Below are positions 19,474 to 28,521 of a DNA stretch of 64,000 bases, piece by piece. The notes under the pieces are model-generated. The model did no database searches and was not told the DNA's origin. It saw only the letters and a program-made list of their open reading frames with translations. Both the position numbers and the translations under genes were made by a program. Position 1 is the stretch's first letter; each line of letters opens with the position of its first letter. This stretch comes from Streptomyces sp. NBC_01460 (lineage in GTDB: Bacteria > Actinomycetota > Actinomycetes > Streptomycetales > Streptomycetaceae): the NCBI RefSeq assembly GCF_036227405.1, contig NZ_CP109473.1, positions 5,766,001 to 5,830,000 of the forward strand, written 5' to 3'.

Positions 19474-20336
19474 AGGCCCACGCCCGGGGTGCCGGTGTCG
19501 CCGTCGCGGGCCACCGTGAGGCGGGCCCGTCCGCCGGATCCCGGTCCCGTGGAGACCACGCCCGCGGCGGCCCGGACCATCGGGCCGTAGAGCTCGACAG
19601 CCGCCCGGTCCAGGGTGAAGACCAGGCCGGTCAGCGCCAGGGCCCCGACGACCCGGCCCTCCTCGTCCCGTACCGCCGCGGCGACCGCGCGCCGGTCCTC
19701 CCGCTCGTACTGGTCGTCGAGCGCGTACCCGCGCTCCGCCGCCGCGGCGATCGCGGCCCGCAGGTCTGCCGCGGGTACCGGCAGCGGGTGGCCGGCCGCC
19801 TCGGCGGCGGCGACGGCCTCCTCGGTCTCGGCGGCCGGAAGGGCGGACAGCGTCGCGAGCCCCGGCGCGGAGAGGAGCAGCGGGGAACGGGTGCCGGGCC
19901 GCAACTCCAGTGCGTACTCCCGGGCCGGTTCCGACACCTCCAGGCAGACGGTGGAGTCCCCGTCGCGCACGGCGTAGTGCGCGAGGAGTCCGGTGCGGGT
20001 GCGGAGCTCGGCCAGTACGGGCCGGATCAGGCGCAGTCCCGGACCGCTGTCGAGGGCGGCGGCGGCCATGCCCAGCAGCCGGGGCCCCGCCCGGTAGCTC
20101 CCTCCTTCGGCGGGCTCGGCGAAGCCGGAGGCGGCGAGTCCGCGCAGCACGCGGTGCACGGTGGGTTTGGTGAGCCCCGTGCGGCGGGCCAGATCGGCCA
20201 GCCGGTGCGGCGCACCCGTCTCCACCAGCGCGGACAGGACCTCCATCGCCTTGTCCACCGGGCCCATGACGGAGTGTTCGACAGCCCGGCCCGCAGGCGG
20301 CTGCTCCTTCGGACGGCTATTGACCGGTTTCCCCAT
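19470..20336 (-). CDS. IclR-family transcriptional regulator
   Basis: This regulator is about 288 aa from ATG 20336 (MGKPVNSRPK). ATG 20366 upstream is possible, and neither has a strong Shine-Dalgarno. The N-terminal winged helix (VDKAMEVLSALVETGAPHRLADLARRTGLTKPTVHRVLRGL) and the C-terminal effector domain (GLLAHYAVRDGDSTVCLEV onward) are canonical. It sits at the head of the serine hydrolase operon and is divergent from the ABC importer, so it most likely senses the imported catabolite and controls both directions. The intergenic GTTC-N4-GAAC element is the candidate operator. Confidence 0.92.
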   Translation of the reverse strand: MGKPVNSRPKEQPPAGRAVEHSVMGPVDKAMEVLSALVETGAPHRLADLARRTGLTKPTVHRVLRGLAASGFAEPAEGGSYRAGPRLLGMAAAALDSGPGLRLIRPVLAELRTRTGLLAHYAVRDGDSTVCLEVSEPAREYALELRPGTRSPLLLSAPGLATLSALPAAETEEAVAAAEAAGHPLPVPAADLRAAIAAAAERGYALDDQYEREDRRAVAAAVRDEEGRVVGALALTGLVFTLDRAAVELYGPMVRAAAGVVSTGPGSGGRARLTVARDGDTGTPGVGL

Positions 20337-20386
20337 GTCGCTTAGCTTACCCCCACTGCATTCCATCTGCCGGAACGGATGTGTTG

Positions 20387-20398
20387 TTCAATGGAACG
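20387..20398. promoter_or_regulatory. Candidate IclR operator GTTC-AATG-GAAC over the importer start
   Basis: The intergenic region between the divergent IclR and binding-protein genes holds GTTCAATGGAAC (20387-20398), which overlaps the presumed ATG 20391, and TTCCATCTGCCGGAA (20362-20376). Both have TTCC/GAAC-type symmetry of the sort IclR proteins use. Overlap with the start codon suggests direct repression of the ABC operon. Confidence 0.45.
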
Positions 20399-21965
20399 AA
20401 TACGTGGAGGGTGGACCGGGGACCGCAGTCGCCCCTCCCGCCGCACGATCCTGCGGTACGGCAGCGCACTGCTCCCCGCTACGGCCGCACCGGCGCTGCT
20501 CACCGGCTGCGGCACCGATCCCGCGGAGGGCGCCGGCAACGTCCTGCGGGTCTCCCAGACGGGTGACCCCAAGACCATGGACCCGCAGAAGCAGGGCGAC
20601 ATGATCTCGATGAACGCCCTGGTCAACATGTTCGACACCCTCACGGCACGGGGCCGGGACAACACCCTGGTCCCCCGCCTCGCCCTGTCCTGGAAGGCGG
20701 TCTCGCCCCGCGTCTGGCGCTTCCGCCTGCGGCCCGGCGTCACCTTCCACAACGGTGAGCCCTGCGACGCGGAGGCCGTGCGCTTCAGCATCGAACGCCT
20801 CCTCGACCCGGCGACCAAGTCGCCCATCGTCGAGCTGCGTTACGTCGAGGGCGTCACCGTCGTCGACCGGCTCACCGTGGACCTCCACACCACCGTCCAC
20901 GACCCGATCCTGCCCGACAAGGTGTCCCTCTTCGGTGGAGTCGTGGTCCCCCCGCGCTACATCGGCCGGGTCGGTGACGAGGGTTTCGCCGCCCGTCCCG
21001 TCGGCACCGGGCCCTTCACCTTCGCGAGCTGGCAACGCGACCACCGGCTGCGGATGCGCGCCAACGAGAAGCACTGGGAGGGCAGGCCGGCCGTCGACGA
21101 ACTCGTTTTCACCCCCGCCCCGAACCCGTCCTCCGCGCTCGCCGCCCTCCAGAGCGGCGGTGTCGACCTCGTCGCCGGACTCACCCCCGACGCGGCCCAG
21201 CAGCTCGACGGCTACACCGGCGTGAGCCTCGACCACCACACCGGCATCCGCACCTCGTACCTCTCCCTCGACACCCTCACCGAGGGGCCGCTCCGGGACC
21301 GCCGGGTGCGCCAGGCGCTCAACCACGCGATCGACGTGCCCCTGCTCATCAAGGCCGTCCTCGGCGGGAAGGGGGCCGAGGTCCCCGCGATGATCCCCCG
21401 CGGCGCCTTCGGCTTCGACCCGTCCGTCAAGCCCTTCACCCGCTCCGTCGCCAGGGCCCGCGCCCTGCTCGCCGAGGCCGGGCACCCGGACGGCATCGTC
21501 ACGACCCTCACCGCGTCGAACGTGGACGCCAACGTGGCGGAGGCGATCGCCGGACTCCTCGACCGCGCCGGAGTGCACGCGAAGGTCGACCTCCTCGACC
21601 CCGGCACCTACGCGCAGCGCCTCACCTCGGACAACCACGGTGCGCTGGGCCCGATGTACCTGGCCGCGTCCACGGTCTGGACCCTCGACGGCGAGAGCAT
21701 GATCCAGTCCAACGTGCGCAGCGACCGGCGGCAGAGCCGCTGGCACGACAAGGAGGCCGACCGGCTCGTCGACCTCGAGGAACTCTCCGTCGACCCGGAG
21801 ACCCGCCGGCGCGCCTTCTCCGGCCTCCAGCGGCTGATCAGGACGGAGGCGCCCTTCGTGCCCCTCTACCAGATCGACAACATCTACGCCCGCAACAGCA
21901 GGCCCCGCTGGACCCCCGGCTTCGCCGGCGTCCTCGACATGGCGAGCGCGGAGGTCTCCCGATGA
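20391..21965 (+). CDS. ABC transporter substrate-binding lipoprotein, family 5 (peptide/opine/nickel type)
   Basis: This 524-residue extracytoplasmic receptor starts MERIRGGWTG (an in-frame ATG at 20379 is possible). The leader has a twin-arginine motif (SRRTILRYGS) and a lipobox (ALLTGCG), so Tat export of a lipoprotein is likely. The body has the SBP_bac_5 signature (RLALSWKAVSPRVWRFRLRPGVTFHNGEP-type region at about 85-115, then FSIERLLDP). It is the first gene of a five-gene ATGA-coupled importer operon. The ligand is unknown; the downstream enzymes point to a small amide- or amine-containing acid rather than general peptides. Confidence 0.9.
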   Translation: MERIRGGWTGDRSRPSRRTILRYGSALLPATAAPALLTGCGTDPAEGAGNVLRVSQTGDPKTMDPQKQGDMISMNALVNMFDTLTARGRDNTLVPRLALSWKAVSPRVWRFRLRPGVTFHNGEPCDAEAVRFSIERLLDPATKSPIVELRYVEGVTVVDRLTVDLHTTVHDPILPDKVSLFGGVVVPPRYIGRVGDEGFAARPVGTGPFTFASWQRDHRLRMRANEKHWEGRPAVDELVFTPAPNPSSALAALQSGGVDLVAGLTPDAAQQLDGYTGVSLDHHTGIRTSYLSLDTLTEGPLRDRRVRQALNHAIDVPLLIKAVLGGKGAEVPAMIPRGAFGFDPSVKPFTRSVARARALLAEAGHPDGIVTTLTASNVDANVAEAIAGLLDRAGVHAKVDLLDPGTYAQRLTSDNHGALGPMYLAASTVWTLDGESMIQSNVRSDRRQSRWHDKEADRLVDLEELSVDPETRRRAFSGLQRLIRTEAPFVPLYQIDNIYARNSRPRWTPGFAGVLDMASAEVSR

Positions 21966-22960
21966 GCGAGCTCCTGACCCTCCCGGCCCCGGGCGATGAG
22001 TCCGAGCGGCCGGTCGCACCGCGCCGCGACGCGCTCCGCGTCCTCCGCATGACCGCGTCCCGTATCGGCACCGCGCTGCTGGTCCTGCTCTGCACGGCCA
22101 CCGTCGCGTTCTTCCTCGTACGGCTCTCCGGCGACCCGGTCAAGGTCCTCCTGCCGCCGGACGCCACGGCCCAGCAGGAGAGCGTCCTGCGTCACGGCCT
22201 CGGACTCGACCGCCCCCTCCTCACCCAGTACCTCGACTACCTGTGGGGCATCCCGCGCCTCGACTTCGGCGACTCGCTCTTCTACAACCAGCCGGTGCGC
22301 GCGGTCCTCGCCGACCGCATCCCCGCGACCCTCCTCCTGGCCGCCGGTGCGCTCGTCGTCACCCTCGTCGTCGCCCTCCCGGCCGGGACCGTCGCCGCGA
22401 TGCGCCGGGGCCGGGCCGCCGACCGCACCGTCATGACCGGTGTGCTGCTCGGCCAGTCCACCCCGCCCTTCTGGATCGGCATCCTGCTCATCCTCGTCTT
22501 CGCGGTCGGCCTGCACGCCCTGCCCGCCTCGGGCTACGGGACCTTCGCCAACCTCGTCCTGCCCGCCGTGACCCTCGCCGTGTACTCCGTCGCCGTCGTC
22601 GCCCGGCTCCTGCGCTCGTCCCTCATCGACGTACTGGGCGCCGACCACATCCGCACCGCGCGCGCCAAGGGCTTCGGACCCGTCAAGGTCGTCCTCACCC
22701 ACGGGCTGCGGAACGCCTCCCTGCCCGTCGTCACCGTCGTCGGCCTGGAGGTCGGCAGCCTCCTCGGCGGCGCGATCCTCACCGAGCAGGTCTTCTCCTG
22801 GCCGGGCGTCGGACAGCTCACGATCGAGGCCATCTCCAACCGCGACTTCCCCCTCGTCCAGGCCACCGTGCTGCTCTTCGCCGCCACCTTCGTCGTGGTG
22901 AACCTGCTCGTGGACCTCTCCTACAGCCTCCTCGACCCGAGGGTGAGGACCTCCCGATGA
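21962..22960 (+). CDS. ABC transporter permease, DppB type
   Basis: This 332-residue inner-membrane permease has six helices. The N-terminal helix is followed by the long DppB-type extracytoplasmic region (GDPVKVLLPPDATAQQ ... GLDRPLLTQYLDYLWG), and the EAA loop with AKGFGPVKVVLTHGLRNASLPV contacts the ATPases. Start and stop codons overlap its neighbours by ATGA, so stoichiometric co-translation is expected. It pairs with the DppC-type permease that follows. Confidence 0.93.
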   Translation: MSELLTLPAPGDESERPVAPRRDALRVLRMTASRIGTALLVLLCTATVAFFLVRLSGDPVKVLLPPDATAQQESVLRHGLGLDRPLLTQYLDYLWGIPRLDFGDSLFYNQPVRAVLADRIPATLLLAAGALVVTLVVALPAGTVAAMRRGRAADRTVMTGVLLGQSTPPFWIGILLILVFAVGLHALPASGYGTFANLVLPAVTLAVYSVAVVARLLRSSLIDVLGADHIRTARAKGFGPVKVVLTHGLRNASLPVVTVVGLEVGSLLGGAILTEQVFSWPGVGQLTIEAISNRDFPLVQATVLLFAATFVVVNLLVDLSYSLLDPRVRTSR

Positions 22961-23865
22961 CCACTGCCTCCCGGACCCCGGCTCCCGCGCCCGACCGCGC
23001 CGCCCCCGCGCACCGGACCGCCGCCCTGCGGACGCTGCTGCGCAACCGGCTCGCCCTGGCCGCGCTCGCCTTCCTCGCCCTCGTCGTGATCTGCGCGCTC
23101 CTCGCCCCGCTCGTCGCGCCCACCGACCCCAACGCGCAGGACCTGCTGGCCCGGCTCCGGCCGCCCGCCTGGCAGGACGGCGGCAGCGGCGCCCACCTCC
23201 TCGGCACCGACCAGCTCGGCCGTGACCTGCTCTCCCGCGTCGTCTACGGCACCCGTGTCTCGCTGCTCGTCGGCGCGGGCGCGGCCCTGCTCGCCGGGGT
23301 CATCGGCACCGTCATCGGCCTCGCCTCCGGGTACTTCGGCGGCTGGCCCGACCGTGTCCTCATGCGCCTCGCCGACGTCCAGCTCGCCTTCCCCGCGATC
23401 CTGCTCGCGCTCGCGATCGTCGGCTTCCTCGGCTCGGGCCTCTGGTACGTCATCCTCGTCCTCGGCGTGACCGGCTGGGTGTCGTACGCCCGCGTCGTAC
23501 GCTCCGAGGTGCTGTCCCTGCGCTCCCGGGACTTCATCACCGAGGCCCGTGCCATCGGCGTCGGCCACACCGCGATCATGCGCCGCCACCTGCTGCCCAA
23601 CGTGATGGCCCCGCTCGCCACCATCGGCACCCTCCACATCGCGGCCGCCGTCGTCGCCGAGGCCTCGCTCAGCTACCTGGGCCTCGGCGTCCCCAAGGAG
23701 ACGGTGACCTGGGGCTCGATGCTCGCCGACGGACAGCTCTACCTCGGCACCTCGTGGTGGGTCGCCGTCTTCCCCGGCATCGCCCTCATGCTCACCTCCC
23801 TCGCCGTCAACATCACCGGCGACGCCCTGCGCGACGTCGCGGACCCGAAGGCCTACCGCCGATGA
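22957..23865 (+). CDS. ABC transporter permease, DppC type
   Basis: This 302-residue permease starts at ATG 22957, overlapping the previous stop. It has the OppC_N cytoplasmic leader and first helix (RNRLALAALAFLALVVICALLAPL), the motif HLLGTDQLGRDLLSRVVYGTRVSL, and an EAA loop (RAIGVGHTAIMRRHLLPNVMAP). It forms the membrane heterodimer with the gene upstream. Confidence 0.93.
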   Translation: MTTASRTPAPAPDRAAPAHRTAALRTLLRNRLALAALAFLALVVICALLAPLVAPTDPNAQDLLARLRPPAWQDGGSGAHLLGTDQLGRDLLSRVVYGTRVSLLVGAGAALLAGVIGTVIGLASGYFGGWPDRVLMRLADVQLAFPAILLALAIVGFLGSGLWYVILVLGVTGWVSYARVVRSEVLSLRSRDFITEARAIGVGHTAIMRRHLLPNVMAPLATIGTLHIAAAVVAEASLSYLGLGVPKETVTWGSMLADGQLYLGTSWWVAVFPGIALMLTSLAVNITGDALRDVADPKAYRR

Positions 23866-24680
23866 CCTCCACCACCTTTGCAGCGCCGGTCCTCGAGATC
23901 CACGACCTGCGCGTCGACTTCCGCCTCGCGACCACGACCGTCCACGCGGTCCGGGGTGTCAGCCTCGCCGTGGCGCCGGGGGAGACCCTCGCCGTCGTGG
24001 GCGAGTCGGGCAGCGGCAAGTCCGCGACCGCGCTGTCCGCGCTCCGCCTCAACCCGGAACCGCCCTGCGTCTACGCCGGCGGCCACATCCTCCTCGACGG
24101 CAAGGACCTCCTCACCCGCAGTGAACGCGAAATGGGCCGGATCCGGGGCGCCGAACTGTCCATGATCTTCCAGGACCCGATGACCAGCCTCGACCCGCTG
24201 CAGCGCATCGGCAGCCAGGTCGCCGAGGTGCTCCGCCACCACGGAGGCCACAGCCGGGCCGAGGCCAGGGCCGCGGCCCTGGCCGCGCTGGACGAGGTGG
24301 GCATCCCCGACCCCGAGCGCCGCTACCGCCAGTACCCCCACGAGCTCTCCGGCGGCCTGCGCCAGCGCGTCATGATCGCCGCCGCACTCGTGGCCCGGCC
24401 CCGCGTCCTCATCGCCGACGAGCCCACCACGGCGCTCGACGTCACCGTGCAGCGCCAGATCCTCGACCTCCTCGTCCGGCTCCAGCAACGGCACGGCATG
24501 GCCGTCGTCCTCATCACCCACGACCTCGGCGTCGTCGCGGAGACCGCCGACCGTGTGGTGGTCATGCACCACGGCGAGGCCGTCGAGAGCGGGGACGTCC
24601 ACGACGTGTTCGCCCGTCCCCAGGACCCCTACACCCGCCGACTGCTCGACGCGACACCCCGACTGGAGACCGCCGGATGA
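23862..24680 (+). CDS. ABC transporter ATP-binding protein, DppD type (short form)
   Basis: This 272-residue ATPase starts at ATG 23862 in an ATGA overlap. Walker A is GESGSGKSA, the signature LSGGLRQRVM and Walker [13 protein letters not shown]. It ends shortly after the PYTRRLLDATP segment and lacks the C-terminal oligo/dipeptide domain with its CxxxxxC cluster that is present in the second importer of this window (43656-46105). This short form is commoner in opine/nickel-type systems than in oligopeptide ones. Confidence 0.92.
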   Translation: MTSTTFAAPVLEIHDLRVDFRLATTTVHAVRGVSLAVAPGETLAVVGESGSGKSATALSALRLNPEPPCVYAGGHILLDGKDLLTRSEREMGRIRGAELSMIFQDPMTSLDPLQRIGSQVAEVLRHHGGHSRAEARAAALAALDEVGIPDPERRYRQYPHELSGGLRQRVMIAAALVARPRVLIADEPTTALDVTVQRQILDLLVRLQQRHGMAVVLITHDLGVVAETADRVVVMHHGEAVESGDVHDVFARPQDPYTRRLLDATPRLETAG

Positions 24681-25549
24681 CCGACACAGCCCCGCCTCTT
24701 CTCCAACTCGACTCGCTGCGCAAGGAGTTCGGCACCAGTGTCGCCGTCGACGACGTGAGCCTCACCGTCCGTGAGGGCGAGACCCTCGCGCTGGTGGGGG
24801 AGTCCGGCTGCGGGAAGACCACACTGACCCGGCTGCTGCTCCGCCTGCTGGAGCCGACCTCGGGCACCGTGCGCTTCGAGGGCGCCGACCTCTTCGGCCT
24901 CGACGCCGCCGCGATGCGCAAGGTCCGCCGCCAGATGCAGGTCGTCCTCCAGGACCCCTACTCCAGCATGAACCCGCGGCTGCGGATCGTCGACATCGTC
25001 GCCGAACCCCTCGTCACCCACGACCCGCGGGCCCGGGGCCGGCGCGGCCGGGCCCACGTCCGGCAGCGCGTCGGTGAACTCCTCGAAGCCGTCGGCCTCG
25101 ACGACACGATCCTCGACCGCTACCCCCACGAGTTCTCCGGCGGCCAGCGCCAGCGCATCTCCATCGCCCGGGCGATCGGCCTCGAACCCCGCCTCGTCGT
25201 CCTCGACGAACCCACCAGCGCCCTCGACGTGTCCGTCCAGGCCCGTGTCCTGGACCTGCTCGCCGACCTCCAGCGACGCCTCGGCCTCACCTACGTCTTC
25301 GTGAGCCACAACCTCGCGGTCGTCCAGCAGGTCGCCGACCGGGTCGCCGTCATGCGCCAGGGCCGCCTGGTCGAGGTGGGAACCGCTCACCAGGTGTTCA
25401 CCGCCCCGGAGCACCCGTACACACGCCGGCTCCTCGACGCCGTACCGATCCCGGACCCGGCGAGGGCCCGCAGGACCCGGCGCGCCGCCACCGACGGCAC
25501 GGAGACGGCACCGGCCGGCCCGCACCCCGCGCACGACGGCACCGCATGA
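24677..25549 (+). CDS. ABC transporter ATP-binding protein, DppF type (short form)
   Basis: This 290-residue partner of the preceding ATPase has Walker A GESGCGKTT, signature [10 protein letters not shown] and Walker B LVVLDEPTSALD, and ends with a polar Arg/Thr-rich tail in place of the oligo/dipeptide C-terminal domain. It is the last gene of the importer operon, its stop lying 15 bp from the convergent stop of the ROK-fold gene. Confidence 0.92.
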   Translation: MTDTAPPLLQLDSLRKEFGTSVAVDDVSLTVREGETLALVGESGCGKTTLTRLLLRLLEPTSGTVRFEGADLFGLDAAAMRKVRRQMQVVLQDPYSSMNPRLRIVDIVAEPLVTHDPRARGRRGRAHVRQRVGELLEAVGLDDTILDRYPHEFSGGQRQRISIARAIGLEPRLVVLDEPTSALDVSVQARVLDLLADLQRRLGLTYVFVSHNLAVVQQVADRVAVMRQGRLVEVGTAHQVFTAPEHPYTRRLLDAVPIPDPARARRTRRAATDGTETAPAGPHPAHDGTA

Positions 25550-25563
25550 GCGCCGCCCCGCAC

Positions 25564-26523
25564 CTACCTGCCCGACAGGACGAGCCCCGCCCCGCCCAGC
25601 AGTACGACGTCGTCCACCGCCGCCTCGCTCACCACCACCCGGGGGAGCTCGCCGCCGCCCAGGGCGTCCGAGCGCAGCCGGGACTCCACCAGGGCCCGGA
25701 ACGGCTCCCCGCCCTCCCGGGCCTCCCCGTGCAGGACGAAGAGGCCGCAGGCGAACAGCTGCTGGACCGTGGCGAGCCCCAGCACCAGATTCTCCGCGTA
25801 CTCCGCCACCAGCGTCCGCGCCGCCTCGTCCCGCGACGCCACCAGAGCGCCGAGCGAGGCGCCCGCGGCCCCGAGGCCGAGCGCCTCGGCCCGCTGCCGC
25901 AGCCAGCGGGTGGTGGCCACCGTCTTCCAGCAGCCCCGCCGGCCGCACGTGCACGGTTCGCCACTGGCCGACACCGTCATATGGGCGCCGCTGCGGCCGC
26001 CCTCGGGGGCCAGCACCTCACCGTCGTACAGGATGCCCACCCCCAGCACCTCGCCGGTCGACACCGAGGCGAAGGAACGCCGGCCCCGGCCCGGCCCGAA
26101 CCACCGGTCCCCGAGCACCTGGACCCGGGCGCGGTGCTCGACCCGCACCGGCGCACCGGTCAGCTTCTCCAGCCGCTCGGCCACCCGGTAGCCGCGCAGC
26201 GCCGGCGCCTCGTTGACCTCGATCACCCGGCCCCCCGCCGGATCGATCACCCCGGCCGCGGCGACTCCGATCCCGGACGGACGGTGCCCCTCGAACACGG
26301 CCGCCACCCGCGCGAGCGCCTCGTCGGGCCCCGCGGGGCTCGGGGACGACGCGTCGAACTCCGCCTCGGTCCGGTCGAGCACGGCACCCGAGCGGTCGAG
26401 CAGCGCCGCGCGGATCCGGCCGGGCAGCAGCTCCACGGCCCCCAGCGTGCGGGGAACCGCCCGCACCTCCGGACCCGGCACGGGTTCCGGCACCAACCGC
26501 AAGGGAGAACGTTCATGCGCCAT
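25564..26523 (-). CDS. ROK-fold protein lacking kinase motifs (predicted non-catalytic)
   Basis: This 319-residue protein has the ROK zinc module intact: His181 (GAHMTV) and Cys191, Cys193, Cys198 in CTCGRRGCWK, with Lys where ROK kinases have Glu. The ATP phosphate-1 motif (DxGGT) is replaced by ELLPG (residues 31-35), and the catalytic Asp of the ENDA-type motif is Arg131 in VRVEHRARV. It therefore should not phosphorylate sugars. No N-terminal HTH is present, only ~25 residues before the fold. It is convergent to the importer operon and 41 bp divergent from the creatininase-enolase-RidA operon. I infer a ligand-binding regulator or scaffold for this island. Confidence 0.82.
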   Translation of the reverse strand: MAHERSPLRLVPEPVPGPEVRAVPRTLGAVELLPGRIRAALLDRSGAVLDRTEAEFDASSPSPAGPDEALARVAAVFEGHRPSGIGVAAAGVIDPAGGRVIEVNEAPALRGYRVAERLEKLTGAPVRVEHRARVQVLGDRWFGPGRGRRSFASVSTGEVLGVGILYDGEVLAPEGGRSGAHMTVSASGEPCTCGRRGCWKTVATTRWLRQRAEALGLGAAGASLGALVASRDEAARTLVAEYAENLVLGLATVQQLFACGLFVLHGEAREGGEPFRALVESRLRSDALGGGELPRVVVSEAAVDDVVLLGGAGLVLSGR

Positions 26524-26564
26524 ACGCCGACTCTGCCACGTCCGTGTTCCGGGGAGATAGCCGT

Positions 26565-27344
26565 ATGAGCCACCGGCACCTCACCGAAACCACCTGGCAG
26601 GAGACCCGCGAGGCGGCACCCGGGGCCATCGCACTGCTCCCCATCGGCTCCCAGGAGCAGCACGCCGGGCATCTGCCGATGGGCACCGACACCCTCCTCG
26701 TCGACGCCGTGGTGGACCGGGCGCTCGCCCTGCTGGACGAGGACGCCACGGGCGGGGCCCCGTCCCTCGTCCGGCTGCCGACGCTGCCCTACGGCCACAG
26801 CCCGCACCACCTGTTCGCGGCGGCCCTGACCCTGTCCGCCCCCACGCTGGGAGCCGTCCTCGGCGAGATACTCGACTCCCTCGCCGCGTGCGGACACCGG
26901 CGCATCCTCGTCGTCAACGGGCACGGCGGCAACGACGAGATCATGAAGCTCGCCGTCAAGCGCTTCGCGCTGCGCGCCGAGGTCACCGCCGCGGCCTGCT
27001 CGTACTGGACGGTGACCGGCGGGGGTGAGGACGGCGGCCGCCCCGACGTCACGCCCGGGCACGCGGGCTGGTTCGAGACCTCCCTCATGCTCGCCGCGCA
27101 CCCCTCCCTGGTGCGCACGCCCGTCCCCTCGCGGGCCCCGGTCGACCCGCCTCCGCTCTTCGACCGCCCGCCCTACCCGGGGCTCACCGTCGAGCGGCAC
27201 GGCGAATGGGAACGCGTCGGAGGCTCCACCGACGACGCCTCCGGCGCCGACGCCGCGCACGGCCGCAGGCTCCTGGACGACCGCGCCCTCGGCCTGGCGC
27301 GCGCCGTCCAGGCCTTCGACAACGCGACCCGCACCGGGCCGTGA
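26565..27344 (+). CDS. Creatininase/creatinine amidohydrolase family enzyme
   Basis: This 259-residue metal-dependent amidohydrolase starts at ATG 26565 behind GGGGAGA. The family metal motifs are all visible: PIGSQEQHAGHLPMGTDT (Glu, His, Asp), VVNGHGGND and GHAGWFETS (Glu). Family members open lactam or hydantoin-like rings or cleave formamides (creatininase, MftE, ArfB). It is the first gene of a three-gene operon with an enolase-superfamily dehydratase and RidA, so it probably performs a ring-opening or deamidation step on the imported compound. That assignment is inferred. Confidence 0.88.
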   Translation: MSHRHLTETTWQETREAAPGAIALLPIGSQEQHAGHLPMGTDTLLVDAVVDRALALLDEDATGGAPSLVRLPTLPYGHSPHHLFAAALTLSAPTLGAVLGEILDSLAACGHRRILVVNGHGGNDEIMKLAVKRFALRAEVTAAACSYWTVTGGGEDGGRPDVTPGHAGWFETSLMLAAHPSLVRTPVPSRAPVDPPPLFDRPPYPGLTVERHGEWERVGGSTDDASGADAAHGRRLLDDRALGLARAVQAFDNATRTGP

Positions 27345-27393
27345 CCGGGCGGGCCCGCACCCACCGCACCATCCGAACCGAACGAGGAACAGC

Positions 27394-28521
27394 ATGAAGA
27401 TCACCGATGTCGACGTCCACGTCGTGAACCTGCCCCTGGTCAACCCGTTCACCAGCTCCTTCGAGACGAAGACCGGGGAGACCCGCACCGTCGTGCGCAT
27501 CCGGACCGACACCGGGGTCGAGGGCTGGGGCGAGACCATGTGGGGCCGGCCCGTCGCCGCCATCGTCAAGATCCTCGCCGAGGACCTCATCGGCATGAGC
27601 CCCTTCGCCCTGGAGGCCTTCCACCGCAAGCAGCACATGGTGCCCTTCTTCTACGGCTACCTCGGCTACGCCGCGATCGCCGCCCTGGACGTCGCGTGCT
27701 GGGACGCCATGGGCAAGGCCACCGGACAGTCCGTCACCGACCTCCTCGGCGGCCCGGTGCGCGAGGAGGTCCCGCTCACCGCGCTCGTCACCCGGGCCGA
27801 CGCCCCCGGCGCCGGGCCGGCCGACCTGCCCGCCGCGCTCGCCGAGCACACCCTCCGCGTCGTCACCGAGGGAGGCTTCCGGGCCGTCAAGCTCAAGGGC
27901 ACCAAGGACGTCCAGGGGGACGTCGAGATCCTCCGCGCGCTGCGCGCCGCGCTGCCCGCGGTGAGCCTGCGCGTCGACCCCAACGCGGCCTGGTCCGTGC
28001 CCGACTCGATCCGCGCCGGCATAGCCCTGGAGGAGCTGGACCTCGAATACCTCGAGGACCCGTGCGTCGGCATCGAGGGCATGAGCCAGGTCCGCGCCAA
28101 GGTCCGCATCCCGCTGTGCACCAACATGTGCGTCGTACGCTTCGAGGACTTCGCGCCGGCCATGCGCCTGGGAGCCGTGGACGTCATCCACGGGGACGTC
28201 TACAAGTGGGGCGGCATCGCGGCCACGAAGGCACTCGCGGCCCACTGCGAGACCTTCGGGCTCGGCATGAACCTGCACAGCGGCGGCGAACTCGGCATCG
28301 CGACCGCCGCCCATCTCGCGGTCGTCGCCAGTACGCCCGTCCTCTCCCGCGCCATCGACTCCATGTACTACCTGCACGCCGACGACATCATCGAGCCCCT
28401 CACGCTCGAGAACGGCAGCCTGCGCGTCCCGGCCGGCCCCGGACTCGGCGTCACCGTCGACGAGGACAAGCTCCGCCACTACGCGGAGGTCAACGCCCGC
28501 GAAGGAGACCTCACCCGATGA
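27394..28521 (+). CDS. Enolase-superfamily acid-sugar dehydratase (MR/MLE or glucarate dehydratase-like)
   Basis: This 375-residue protein from ATG 27394 (GAGGAA upstream) has the capping domain (1-125) and barrel. The KxK base is Lys166/Lys168 in AVKLKGT; the metal ligands are Asp195 (RVDPNAAWS), Glu221 (EYLEDPC) and Asn244 (CTNMC), the Asn being a glucarate-dehydratase-like choice. The other face has Asp268, Lys271 and His295 (GMNLHSGGELG). It should abstract a proton alpha to a carboxylate and eliminate water or ammonia. Its ATGA overlap with RidA suggests the product is an enamine or imine, hence a nitrogen-bearing substrate. The specificity is not identifiable. Confidence 0.9.
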   Translation: MKITDVDVHVVNLPLVNPFTSSFETKTGETRTVVRIRTDTGVEGWGETMWGRPVAAIVKILAEDLIGMSPFALEAFHRKQHMVPFFYGYLGYAAIAALDVACWDAMGKATGQSVTDLLGGPVREEVPLTALVTRADAPGAGPADLPAALAEHTLRVVTEGGFRAVKLKGTKDVQGDVEILRALRAALPAVSLRVDPNAAWSVPDSIRAGIALEELDLEYLEDPCVGIEGMSQVRAKVRIPLCTNMCVVRFEDFAPAMRLGAVDVIHGDVYKWGGIAATKALAAHCETFGLGMNLHSGGELGIATAAHLAVVASTPVLSRAIDSMYYLHADDIIEPLTLENGSLRVPAGPGLGVTVDEDKLRHYAEVNAREGDLTR

